This document shows, in pieces, positions 12,408-23,317 of a DNA stretch of 64,000 nucleotides (positions within the stretch are counted from its first letter, which is position 1; each line of letters starts with the position of its first letter). Under the pieces are notes generated by a model that ran no database searches, had not been told where the DNA came from, and was given only the letters and a program-made list of their open reading frames with translations. Source of the stretch: Rhodamnia argentea (lineage: Eukaryota; Streptophyta; Magnoliopsida; Myrtales; Myrtaceae). The translations under genes were made by a program, and so were the position numbers. The stretch lies in NCBI RefSeq assembly GCF_020921035.1, contig NC_063155.1:16263311-16327310 (forward strand), in the 5' to 3' direction.

Positions 12408-14763
12408 TTTCTCTAGAAGAAAAACTGACTAGTTTTTTTTTTTTTTTAATTAATTGCACCTGCAAAGGTAGGTTATCTGAGGCAAAGAATTAAGCAATTT
12501 GATTATACGCATCCCATCATCTGAAGTTATTCCTCTCCATTTACCTGTCGGAAGATTAATCTCATCGCAGTCCTAGGAACACTGTTCTAGCTGCTCAGCT
12601 CTTAATTGTCCAAAACATGAAATATCTCCATTATCTTTGCTTATATGGAGGAGAAACAGCTAGCCTTTTTTGGACAATCTCCAATCAAGTTGGGATCAAT
12701 TTTACCATAACGTACGGTTAGGATCCCCTTGTATGATTTTTTTCATGTGAACTGAAAGAGAACTTGTAAAGCCGTTGGTAAGTGTACCTTGTGCAACTTC
12801 ATTGTTCTTTATGTGAAAAGGATTGATACGAACGGGACATTTTTGCTTAGAGAAGGTGATGCTTTGAAACTGTACTGTCTTTTTAATGGAGGACAACGAT
12901 TTTGATTCAGTGTCTTGAGATATTGTCTCTTACATCATTGTCTTGATGGAGCTTCGTTTTTAATCTCTACCCTAGAGCCTGATTGGGCCAAGGCTTAATT
13001 TCCTCTCTAGATGTGTGGTCCATGCAACCAGAAATTTGTGATGCTGCGGCATTCCATTCTTGTTCGTTTCTGCCCATTATTAGATGCTCCGAGTAGATCT
13101 TTTGGGTGCTGATTTGACTGCCAGATTCTAACTTTGGAATGTTTCTTGTCGTTCTCTTGAGTAATGGATCCGTGGCGCATTCGTTATGTTACTTCTTTGG
13201 TTAATTCTTGGCGGATGAAGAAAAGGTGACCGATTTCGCGCGTCTCCTCAGGGCCATGTGAAATGCCCATCGCGAGCTCATTAGAAATCAAACGATCGAA
13301 GGTCGCCGATTAACACAGGTCTTTCACCTGGCAATCTGTTTGATTTTGTGCGTGATTTTGCTTGTTTCATGCAAACTTGAAAGCCCGGAAAACCCGCCGC
13401 TTTCAAGTGAGGAATCTTGAAGGTGGGACGCGGCTGTTGAGGTTTCTGCCATCCGACGGGTCTCCATCAATGGCCTTCCTGGATAAGAATGAACTCTTTG
13501 AGGCGCTCATTGATCGGGGAGGTTGCAGTGTCCGGTCCATTTCGCGAACTTCCGTCCGTTTCTGGATGATTACAGCTTACCAGCTTCTTTTCGTTCTTAC
13601 GGACGGGCGAAAATAGTGAATTGATGAAGTACATATGCCTTAAAAGTTTTTCTTCTCATTCAAGAGGGCTTTGACTTTTTCAAATTCGTACGCACGAGAG
13701 ATCTCCTTGTACAACAAGCGAAATAAATGCTACTTTTAAGAGGATTAAATTCAACTCAGCCATGCCTTATGACGAAATTGACTTTGTTGTGTCTTCTTCA
13801 ATGTTATAATGAGTTCATGTACATACACACATATATATACACATATATATATTAAAAATAACAAATTGAGTACAAATAATTTATCCTAACAAAGCGAAAT
13901 GAAAACGGTGTCGACACCGAAGGGTGTTGCCAGGAAATCGTTGTTAATTTGTATTGTATGTCGTATTCTGACCGAACATGGTGTCATTCCATCTTCTTAG
14001 GATGTATGCATGTGTCCGTATTTCTCATTCATCTTTTGTCTTCTTGAAGCCATCGCGACTTAATCCACATGAATTGCTTGCTTTCCCACATCGAAGCAAC
14101 CAACAGTTATATTCTATGCACGAAAGACGAGTGCTAAATCACATTGCAACCAAAAGAGAGAAAGGTCCATTCAACAAAGTCATCCAGTTTTCTCATTAGA
14201 AAACGCTAAGAACCCACACCTTCACGCGACTTTCTGCCTCTTCTTTTTGTCCGAATGATGCTGTAGCTGTACAACGAACTTGCCTGGACGCTGCAGCGAG
14301 AACGCCGGTTCAAAACTCTTCACCCACCATTATTGTCCAAATAATTTACACTTGCAGTCTGCACATTTTTTTAAAAGGTTCTTGTTGATCGACCTTATCA
14401 TTCACTGACTTGGCCATATCTTTCTCGCTAAGCTAACCCAATGTGCAGAAGTCAGAGATGACCCAATCATACATCCAATGAATTAAACCTGCCATTCAAA
14501 CCAACCAAGTGCAAAAGGACAAAAGGAATTGCACCACCTATTAATCAGAACTACCGGTTTCCATTCCATCGGATTCTAGCGGCCATGAAAAGCTTCTGAG
14601 ATACTTCTGGATAAGCCAGTTCTCAGGATCTGTAGATTCTGCTTTAGAGGCCTAGAGGGTGTGTGCAGAAAGGGTCCTTTTTTTAAGAGCATTCTTTTGA
14701 GCTGAATGTGCTGAGAGAGACAGGCTAGAAACTCATTCTGAAAGTTGCTGGGTTTCTCTCAAA
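12408..14763. other. Intergenic region between pseudouridine synthase and H+-PPase
   Basis: The first few hundred bases are probably 3' UTR of the upstream gene. The rest contains an (AT/AC)-rich patch near 13820-13850 and short open frames without recognisable domains. The last 200 bases before 14764 should hold the H+-PPase promoter and leader. No clear TATA box stands out. Confidence 0.4.
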
Positions 14764-17700
14764 ATGGCTGTGTTGAGTGAGTCTCTGACGCAGATCCTGA
14801 TACCTGCTGCCGCCTTGATTGGCATTGGCTTTGCTCTGCTCCAGTGGCTGGTGGTCTCCAAGGTGAAGGTCTCGGCTGATTACGGCAAGAAAGATGGGTA
14901 CAAGGACAAGCTGATTGAGGATGAAGAGGAGGGTGCTGAGAACGCCGATGCCGTCATCAAGTGCTCCGAGATTCAGAACGCCATTTCTGTCGGTAATGAG
15001 CTCTCTCTTTCTCCCTCTCAAGAGAGTTTGGATTATTCGTGAAATAGTAGACTTGTCTTTAGTTAAAGAAATGATCGGATTACGGTGCTTCTGACGTAAT
15101 GGCTCTTTCCTAACTTGATTACATCATGTAAATTATTTCTGTCTTGTTGTTTTTATGGTCGTCAGCCATGCCCCCTTGAGATGTAGTGAGTTTTTTAACT
15201 CCTAAACTGATAAAATTAATATGAAATAACTATTCTCAGTTCTCTTTTTACACCCCAGATGGAGATTGTTATCGCTCAACTTTTGAAGGATATAAGACGC
15301 ATTTCTTCGATCTTTCGACTTCCCATGCCGACTGATCTGATTTGTTCGTTTCTGTGATGAGGTTACACTCTAGGAATTATTCATCGGACACCTAGTGGCT
15401 TTACGGTAATCATTTGTGAAATCTGATTCATTGTGGCAGATCTCGTAGTTATTGAAAGTACATCTGATTCATAAAGAGTTCAGCTTCCACGAAAAGGTGG
15501 GAGATGTTGGGACAAAACGTCTGGTTGTGACTATGTCGTTGTCATTATAGAGAGCATTATCTACGTTGCTAATGTCTGCTTGGTCAGTGAGGATCACAAA
15601 TCGTTCATAAGAAGGACAAGAATAAAACGGAACAGAGCAGTGTCTGAAATATGCAACTGAATCCTCTGATCTATCCTAAAAGTTATATGAAATGAAAGTA
15701 GGAAAACGATGATGTCTATTGACATAAGCACGATCAAGAAATGTGTTTTCTTGGGGTCATACAGATAGATCTATATGTATATGTGGGTTACTTAATAATT
15801 GCTAATTATATACCAGAGACTACTGGTGGTGGTGATCTGTTTCACACCCTCCTCCGGGAGACTTGTTTGTGAAATATGAGACATTTCTCCGATTCGTGCC
15901 ATCTATCTTGAAAGCATTTCATGTGTCAACCATTAATAACTTTCTACTCTAGATTCATGTCCTATGGATGCACCCAGTTAATTATTATTTGCTATTCCGA
16001 TATTTTGCTAACCTATAGTTTCTGCTATTTGATCCGTTTCATACTATTCTAGGGGCGACTTCTTTCCTATTTACCCAGTACAAGTACCTCGGCATCTTCA
16101 TGGGAGCATTTGCCGTCGTCATTTTCCTCTTCCTTGGTTCAGTCAAGGGGTTCAGCACCCAGAGCGAACCCTGCACTTACAATCCAGGAAACCTCTGCAA
16201 ACCAGCTCTGGCCAATGCAATGTTCAGCACCATCGCCTTTTTGCTTGGCGCGCTCACCTCCGTGCTCTCAGGTTTTCTTGGCATGAAGATTGCAACATAT
16301 GCGAATGCGAGAACCACATTAGAAGCGAGGAAAGGTGTTGGAAAGGCATTCATTACAGCTTTCCGCTCAGGTGCCGTGATGGGATTTCTTCTTGCTGCGA
16401 ATGGTCTTTTGGTTCTTTATGTTTCCATTAATCTGTTTAAGCTGTACTATGGGGACGACTGGGAGGGACTTTATGAATCCATCACGGGCTATGGTCTTGG
16501 GGGTTCTTCAATGGCACTTTTTGGAAGAGTTGGTGGTGGCATATACACGAAAGCAGCTGATGTGGGTGCCGACCTTGTTGGGAAAGTTGAAAAGAACATC
16601 CCTGAAGATGACCCGAGAAACCCAGCTGTAATCTACCTTCTCTTGCTCTTTTAGATACCATTTAGCTGGTACTCGATATGTAGAACTGTTTTTTCTTGAC
16701 ATCTTCATGTTACTAAGCCTCAAGACGAACCTTTGCAGGTCATTGCTGATAATGTGGGTGACAATGTGGGGGACATTGCTGGGATGGGTTCCGATCTATT
16801 CGGTTCTTATGCAGAGTCATCTTGCGCTGCACTTTTTGTTGCCTCCATTTCATCCTTTGGGATAAGCCATGACTACTCAGCCATGTCTTATCCTCTGACC
16901 ATAAGCGCAATGGGCATTGTAATTTGCTTGATAACTACACTTTTTGCTACCGACCTTGGTGAGATTAGACAAGTGAGCGAGATCGAGCCGACGCTAAAGC
17001 GCCAACTTTTGATCTCAACCATCTTGATGACTGCTGGCATCGCCGTGGTCAGCTTCTTCGCTTTACCATCTGAGTTTACTCTCTTCAACTTTGGTACCGA
17101 GAAGGCTGTAAAGAACTGGTATGCTTCCTTCTACTTGAAATACCATAACAAAAATTTGAGTTCTTTGCCCTTCTTTTATGTCCGTAGCGCTTACATGGTT
17201 ATATGCATGCAGGCACCTCTTCTTCTGCGTGTCGATCGGCCTGTGGGCTGGGCTAGTCATCGGATATACCACCGAGTACTACACAAGCAATGCTTACAGG
17301 CATGTTTCCTTAAATTAATGCTAACCTGCTGGTTGCAAAAGCAATCTGATTCATTCAATACATGGTCTGTAACTTAAGCAATGAATTTGAGTTTATCTAT
17401 ATTAACCAATTCCAAATTTGATGTAAGAAATGGTCCAAAATAGTTGCAACTGTTTACTTTTGGCGGAGAGTCATTTGTTGTGATCAAGAGAAACTGTGAA
17501 GTGGTTTCAATTGCTTGAATATACCATGTTACCATATGCAGTGTCCATTGAATTTATGAGAGCTTTTCTAATATCCTACAAATTTGTCACTAACATATTG
17601 AAAGAATCAACAATTTACGTGCATGTTCGAAACCGGAGTTTACTTCAATGCTAAATGGGTTAGTATCCCATGTTTTATGCAGTCCGGTCCAGGATGTAGC

Positions 17701-19112
17701 CGATTCTTGCAGGACTGGTGCTGCGACAAACGTGATATTTGGCTTAGCTCTCGGATACAAATCTGTCATCATTCCCATATTTGCTATAGCCATCGCCATC
17801 TACATCAGCTTCAGTTTGGCTGCAATGTACGGAATCGCCGTCGCCGCATTGGGAATGCTCAGTACAATCGCCACCGGTCTCGCTATTGACGCCTATGGAC
17901 CTATTAGTGACAACGCGGGCGGTATCGCGGAAATGTCCGGAATGAGCCACAAGATACGCGAGCGAACAGATGCTCTAGATGCTGCAGGAAACACCACAGC
18001 TGCAATTGGCAAGGTGAATAGTCATCCGAATGTGACATGAGCAAATTCTCCCGCACACAGCATGAATAGTCTTAAGCTTCTAATGTTCACATTGCCCTGT
18101 TCTTCTTCATGTCCTAAGAAAAGTTTTCTGGCATTGATTGCCTTTATAAAATAGGGCTTTGCTATCGGATCAGCTGCTCTTGTCTCTCTTGCCTTGTTCG
18201 GCGCCTTTGTAAGCAGAGCAGGCATCAAGACCGTGGATGTGCTCACACCAAAGGTCTTCATAGGGCTCATTGTGGGCGCCATGCTTCCCTACTGGTTCTC
18301 TGCCATGACAATGAAGAGCGTTGGAAGTGCTGCTTTGAAAATGGTCGAAGAGGTCAGGCGCCAATTCAATACAATCCCAGGGCTCATGGAAGGAAGAGTG
18401 AAACCGGACTATGCCAACTGTGTCAAGATCTCTACCGACGCTTCGCTGAGAGAAATGATCCCTCCCGGCGCTTTGGTCATGCTCACCCCACTCATCGCCG
18501 GAACCTTATTCGGTGTGGAGACTCTCGCAGGAGTTCTCGCCGGTTCACTTGTTTCGGGTGTGCAGGTACATATCGAATTCCAGTGTCTTAAACTGTGAAT
18601 CTTTACATAGGACTTTGGTCCTCTTTTGTCTAGGTTTAGATACTTGAATTGTTGGTTTTACCAAAATCTGACTCCGCAATTGTTCTTGACAAACTTTTTG
18701 AATTGGTTTTCTTCATAGATTGCTATTTCAGCTTCCAATACTGGTGGAGCATGGGACAATGCTAAGAAATACATAGAGGCAAGTTCTCGACTGTCTAGAA
18801 TTCAAGCTCTTTTCCGCATAGCATGCACGTATAGGACACTTCGATCAAGTATAGATTCTATCAAAAATCGCATATCTTTACCTGCTTCCAATAAAATTGT
18901 TGCAGGCCGGGGCATCCGAGCATGCGAAATCGCTTGGTCCCAAGGGGTCCGACGCGCACAAAGCCGCTGTCATCGGCGACACGATCGGCGACCCGCTCAA
19001 GGACACGTCGGGTCCTTCGCTCAACATACTGATCAAGCTCATGGCAGTCGAGTCGCTGGTGTTCGCTCCGTTCTTCGCGGCCCACGGGGGGTTGCTGTTC
19101 AAGCTGCTGTGA
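14764..19112 (+). CDS. AVP1: Vacuolar H+-translocating pyrophosphatase (type I, K+-dependent)
   Basis: Eight exons: 14764-14992, 16053-16627, 16739-17118, 17213-17299, 17683-18013, 18155-18565, 18719-18778, 18906-19112, giving 759 residues (plant members are about 760-770). The enzyme hydrolyses pyrophosphate and pumps protons into the vacuole as a 16-helix membrane dimer. The active-site set is complete: [11 protein letters not shown] (246-256), [12 protein letters not shown] (272-283) and [11 protein letters not shown] (714-724), with the Asp residues of the substrate and Mg sites in place. GNTTAAIGK (526-534) has Ala at the position that is Lys in K+-independent enzymes, marking the K+-dependent type. 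The N-terminal EDEEEG loop is typical. Introns 4 (17300-17682) and 7 (18779-18905) begin with GC (AG/GCATGT and AG/GCAAGT) instead of GT. No GT nearby restores the conserved frame. All other introns are GT-AG. No lesion seen. Confidence 0.96.
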
Positions 19113-19439
19113 GTTGGCAGCATCACTTCACTTGGCTGTCTGAGGTTCATATATATTTTTGGAATGGAGTGTATAATGAGCTAGGCCACCACCCTGTAAC
19201 TAGAAAACTTCATCTGTAATTGGTGCACCTGATTTATCATGAATTGGCAAACCCATCACCCTTATGTATTCAAAGAAAAAGAATAAGCAAGTCTATCAGC
19301 TTGTCTCTGTTGATGGAAGTTCAGTGCTTGCTTGTCTTGAAAGTTCTGTGTGTCCTTGTTTTGCTTGATTTTGTTAACTAGTTAGGCCATTTCAGTCCCC
19401 AACTCAGATTTATATAGTCTAGTCGAGTACACTTACTTA

Positions 19440-19656
19440 GGCTTCGTTTGTTTCGCCGAAAATGAACGATTTCAAGAATATATTCTTGAAAATAAAGATA
19501 TGAAAAATGAATAACAAAACATATTTGCATCGTCCAAAGAAACGTTTAGATATAAAGAAAACATTCTTAATTGACTAATTATTTCAAGTGATACAAGCAA
19601 TTATTTTTAGAAAAATATTCTTCAAATTAGTTGATTTCCCTCGGACAAACGGGGCC
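19440..19656. mobile_element. Tourist/Harbinger-like MITE with TTA target duplication
   Basis: The left end GGCTTCGTTTGTTTCGCC and the complement of the right end, GGCCCCGTTTGTCCGAGG, form terminal inverted repeats. The element is flanked on both sides by TTA (19437-19439 and 19657-19659), the 3 bp duplication typical of PIF/Harbinger elements. The 217-bp interior is AT-rich and palindromic in part (AATATATTCTTGAAAATA). It is non-coding and sits about 330 bases past the H+-PPase stop codon. Confidence 0.65.
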
Positions 19657-19723
19657 TTAAAAGGAGTGTAATCGATTTATTCTTAACTTAAGAGGACAAA
19701 TGCTTCTAATTTTCGTTCTTTTA

Positions 19724-19912
19724 GAGCGCGTATGGTAACGTTTCTGTTCCCGGGAATAATTTATGAGCAAAAGAAATTTTCTGATTCTATTCTCGGAGAT
19801 AGTTTGTGAGAACAAAAAATCAATTAACGTACACAAAGGAGTTTCTGTTCTTTTTATGACCCGAGAATAAAAGGATAAAAAAAATAGAGAATCGAAAACG
19901 TTACCAAGGGAT
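19724..19912. mobile_element. Small MITE, same family as 8820-9098
   Basis: The left end reads GCGTATGGTAACGTTTCTGT and the right end AAAACGTTACCAAGGG, an inverted pair sharing GGTAACGTTT. Interior words (TTCTGTTC, GAGAACAAAA, CGAGAATAAA) are those of the copy at 8820-9098. Non-coding. Confidence 0.6.
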
Positions 19913-20084
19913 TGGATCCCGCTCAGAGGATCGACATTTTCTTTAGCATTCGTGATTTCCCTGATTACAATTATTTACATGATACATGTCATTTTGCAAC
20001 TTTTCTTTGGAGAACGCGATTCCCTTTTCTTGTCAGGTCCTAAGATTCGGAATATTCTTTTCGAAAATAGCAATAAAAACATCA

Positions 20085-20735
20085 TAAATTTATTGTCTTG
20101 ATTCCAATTTGGTGCTAAAATTTATATTGAATCAATTTAGTCCTAAATATTTTATATTTGTGCCATTTTAGTTCATTCAGCAAATTTCGACCAAAAATCG
20201 ATTATGTGGATGCCGGCTATCCTACGTGATATGACCAACATTGACATGGATATTTTTCAGTAATATTTTGAAGTTTAAAATTTATCTGATTTTTTCTTTT
20301 TGGTTTCATTCTTTAGTCTCCTTTTCAGCTGAGGGCCGAGACGATGCCCTCGCCTGATTTGGGTGTTGCAGCTCTCACCCAGGCCCGGTGAGGGTCACGA
20401 CTTCCTAGCTAGCCCTTGCTAGCTATAGTGAGAGCTTGCGAGCCCTCGCTTATTGGCTGGTGAAGGCGTTGCAAGCCTTGCCCGTAGCCAGCGAGGGTTG
20501 CCAACGGCCTTTAGCAAAAAAAAAAAAAAAGTAAAGAACTAAAAAGAAAAGAAAAACAAAAAAATAATCAGAAATTAAAAAATTTGAAATTAAACTATTA
20601 TTAAAAATATCCACTTTAGTACCGGTCAACAGCCATGCCACGTAGGACGGCCAGCGTATAGTTAGAGATTTTCAGCCAAAATTGGTCGGATGGGATGAAT
20701 TGGCACGAATATAAAAAGTTTACAGTGAAAAGAGC
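20085..20735. mobile_element. Foldback element with long inverted arms and GC-rich core
   Basis: The left arm at about 20090-20290 contains TTTATATTTGTGCC, ATGTGGATGCCGGCTATC and CTACGTGATATGACC. The complement of the right arm (20590-20735) reads TTTATATTCGTGCC, TATACGCTGGCCGTC and CTACGTGGCATGGC in the same order. The core at 20330-20515 is a GC-rich array of GAGGGCC / GGTGAGGG / GAGCCCTCGC words. No transposase frame. The arms could fold into a hairpin of roughly 150-200 bp if transcribed. Confidence 0.7.
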
Positions 20736-20739
20736 AATT

Positions 20740-21490
20740 TTCCTTTATCTATATACGTGTAAAATCTATTGGTCATAGGATGCGCAATATTTCACAAAAA
20801 GAGTAATCCTAAGTCAACTAAAAATTTCATTTGTGGAACTGGTAGAAAAACATCTAAATGATCGGGACTTTTGTTTACACTTTCCACTTAGTACATAATT
20901 TTTGTAATCTAATAATTCTCCTTCCCCGCCATTACTGTCCTCAATCAAAGGTTAAGTTCGATCGCATCTGCATCCAAAACTCTTCTCCGACAACGGCAAG
21001 TGACGGCAGAAACCTGATTCCAACGGAACAAATCCGACAGACCGCGTCCTCGCTCTTTTCATTACAATGATCCCCGCCGAACGCCTGATCGAACCACAGA
21101 AAGCACTCGCGGGCGACAGCAAGTAGCTCCCCTCAATTTGGCTAAGATGTGGCCTCCCATCATAGACTTCGAGCTGGATCAGCACTTGCATTCAACTTTG
21201 GTATCAGTTTTGAGTGAAAGTGACCGACCCATGTAATGTTAGCCTAGAAAATGACCATGGAGTGCCTTCCAATTCAAGCATTCCCCACACATGCAAAAAG
21301 GCCAAGCAGATGCAATCAAGAGATATGAGTGATTGGCTTGACTCTCAAGCTGTACATTATTATTATTATACATGAAGTTGGTGGATGATTGATGATTCCC
21401 TTTGTAACCACCAGCATATTCCCTCAAGACTTCTTTGTTCTTTGGCTATCCTAAGAGCCCATTCCGATGTAGAAGCTTCTTCTTCTTCTT
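20740..21490. other. Intergenic, no recognised gene
   Basis: A moderately GC-balanced patch at 20920-21240 carries open frames on both strands, but none shows a known domain or convincing splice sites. A trinucleotide run (ATT)n lies near 21357-21369. I assign nothing here. Confidence 0.3.
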
Positions 21491-21493
21491 TAA

Positions 21494-22147
21494 GGCTCCG
21501 CTTATTTTACGAAAAATAATTTTCAGAATTTTTTTTGTTTGAATATTTCGGCATTTTGTTCTAAAAAAATAAACTAATCATGAAAAACATCCACCATCCG
21601 TAACAAAACACCTTTAAAAGTTGAGTAAATGATTTCGAAAATATTTTCCTCCATCTTTCTTTTCTCCCCTCGTTCATACTCATTTTTTTTTATTTTTCTT
21701 TCTTTTTTTCCTTTTATTTTTCTCTTCTTTCTTCTTTTGCCAGTTGCTGGCCCTAGGTGAGGATGCGATGCTCAATCTTGCCTAGCCTCGGTGGCCTTGG
21801 GCAAGCTCGTCCTTGGCTTGTGACGATTGGCAGAGAAAGAGAAAGAGAAAAAGAAAAGAAAAGAACTAAATAAAATATTATTAAAAGTACGATTTTTGTC
21901 CAAAATTACAAAAATTGTTCACGTTAGCACCGAACGTACCACGTAGGACGATTGGATCCACGTAAGCAATTTTCCAACAAACGACCATGCAGAAAATCAA
22001 ATAAAATTTTCCTTACTAAACTATAGACAATGTTTCACAATTCATTTCATGTCTCCCAACACTGGAAAATACTTTCATTTTCCTGAAAATGACTTTGCTG
22101 GAAAATACTTTTCAAAAACATTACATTTTTTGCGAAACAAACAAAGT
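21494..22147. mobile_element. Long-TIR non-autonomous element with GC-rich core
   Basis: The left end (GGCTCCGCTTATTTTACGAA, AATAATTTTCAG) is matched by the complement of the right end (TTTGTTTCGCAAAAAATG, AAAGTATTTTCCAG). The core at 21735-21830 has the same GC-rich words (GCTGGCCCTAGGTGAGG, GGTGGCCTTGGGCAAG) as the foldback elements. A stretch at 21900-21965 contains the 'TTAGCACCGAACGTACCACGTAGGACG' phrase of the foldback arm, so this copy combines features of two families. Non-coding. Confidence 0.5.
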
Positions 22148-22149
22148 TT

Positions 22150-23090
22150 TGCGTGCAAAACCACTCACGCATTCTGCATGAATTCCATGAATCGCTCGAC
22201 GGGTTGGACAATTTCTCACAACCCATCAACCTATCATCTTCACCAAATTCATAATTCGGGACATATTTTCTACTTTTTAGAATTCGCATCTTGAGCTAGA
22301 GATAGGAACTTTGAATGCGAATATTAGGGGAAAGAAAATAAATGGACAGAGAAAGAGAAAACTGCTTCAAGATGGAAATCGGTTTAGGGAAAGAATTCGA
22401 ACGAGCATAGAACGAGAGAGATTTAGATTCAAATTCAAAGCACGCCGGAGATTTACATGGTTAGAGCTTTATCTTATTTGGTTGGGAAGGATAGAGATTG
22501 ATTCAAATTAAACTAAATGTCGCGTGGATGCAATATCTAGGAGCAAAGAAATGACAAAGAATATAAATGTGTGACAATTTAAAAGATCGGGTTTAATCGA
22601 GCAACATATGCTTTATTTTTCTGTCGCGATTTAATTTGTCGGGTCTAATCCAACGACATAACCATATCGTGCTAAGACTCGACGATATTATTGATTCAAA
22701 GCTGAGAAATGTCCTCTCATCGGATATACTGTGAATCAGCATGAAGTCAAAGGAAGATCTCCATGATTATCCAACTCTTAAAAAGCGTTAGAGGCACTTG
22801 AAAAAATTTAGAAAGTCAACAATGTCCTCGTTCGATCAAAAAACAAAAACAATGTCCTCGTAACTTTTATTTTTCTCCTTCTTTGAGGGGCTGAAATGAA
22901 AAATTCCCATAACGAATGGTGCTAAAATTGGAAAAAAAAAAAGTAAAAGTCAATTTAAATTCCCTGTGATCTTTTTTTTCTCTTTAAACTTTCTACTCTA
23001 AAGAATATGATCAACAGGTGCAGATAAGGCCCGGGGGGGAGGGCCTTTGAGTCATTGCGCATGCCATTCACGCTGGCCACTCCCGACACG
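22150..23090. other. Intergenic region upstream of calreticulin
   Basis: AT-rich, with no open frame of recognisable content. The last few hundred bases before 23318 turn GC-rich and should contain the calreticulin promoter. Confidence 0.35.
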
Positions 23091-23100
23091 CCACGTCATC
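23091..23100. promoter_or_regulatory. Likely unfolded-protein-response element (CCACGTCATC)
   Basis: CCACGTCATC is the complement of GATGACGTGG, which fits the UPRE consensus bound by ER-stress bZIP factors (bZIP28/bZIP60 in plants, XBP1/ATF6 in animals). It is followed at once by CCAATGACGG, giving an adjacent CCAAT box. It lies 218-227 bases upstream of the calreticulin start codon. Calreticulin genes are standard ER-stress targets, so the position supports the reading. The function is inferred from the motif and context only. Confidence 0.6.
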
Positions 23101-23317
23101 CCAATGACGGCCGTCGATGACATGGCGCGCTCCCATTGGCCGATCCGACCTGCTCGCACGTCGACGACGTCGCTCCGCCTTCGAAACCTGCTGCGAACGA
23201 AACTCTCTCGATTATTATTTTACTTTCAACGTGAAAACCAATGGAGAAAGCCGCTATTTAGCCCTCGCTCCTTTTTCATTTTCAGGGCACAGTCTCTCTC
23301 TCCCTCTCTAGAAATCC

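Noticed and set aside
13362..13616. 84-codon open frame on the plus strand downstream of the pseudouridine synthase
   Set aside because: No known domain, no splice-site or neighbour support, and length expected by chance in GC-balanced sequence.
20858..21427. Possible small gene between foldback elements
   Set aside because: Both strands are open for 200-300 bases but none of the translations resembles a known family. Evidence is too weak for a call.
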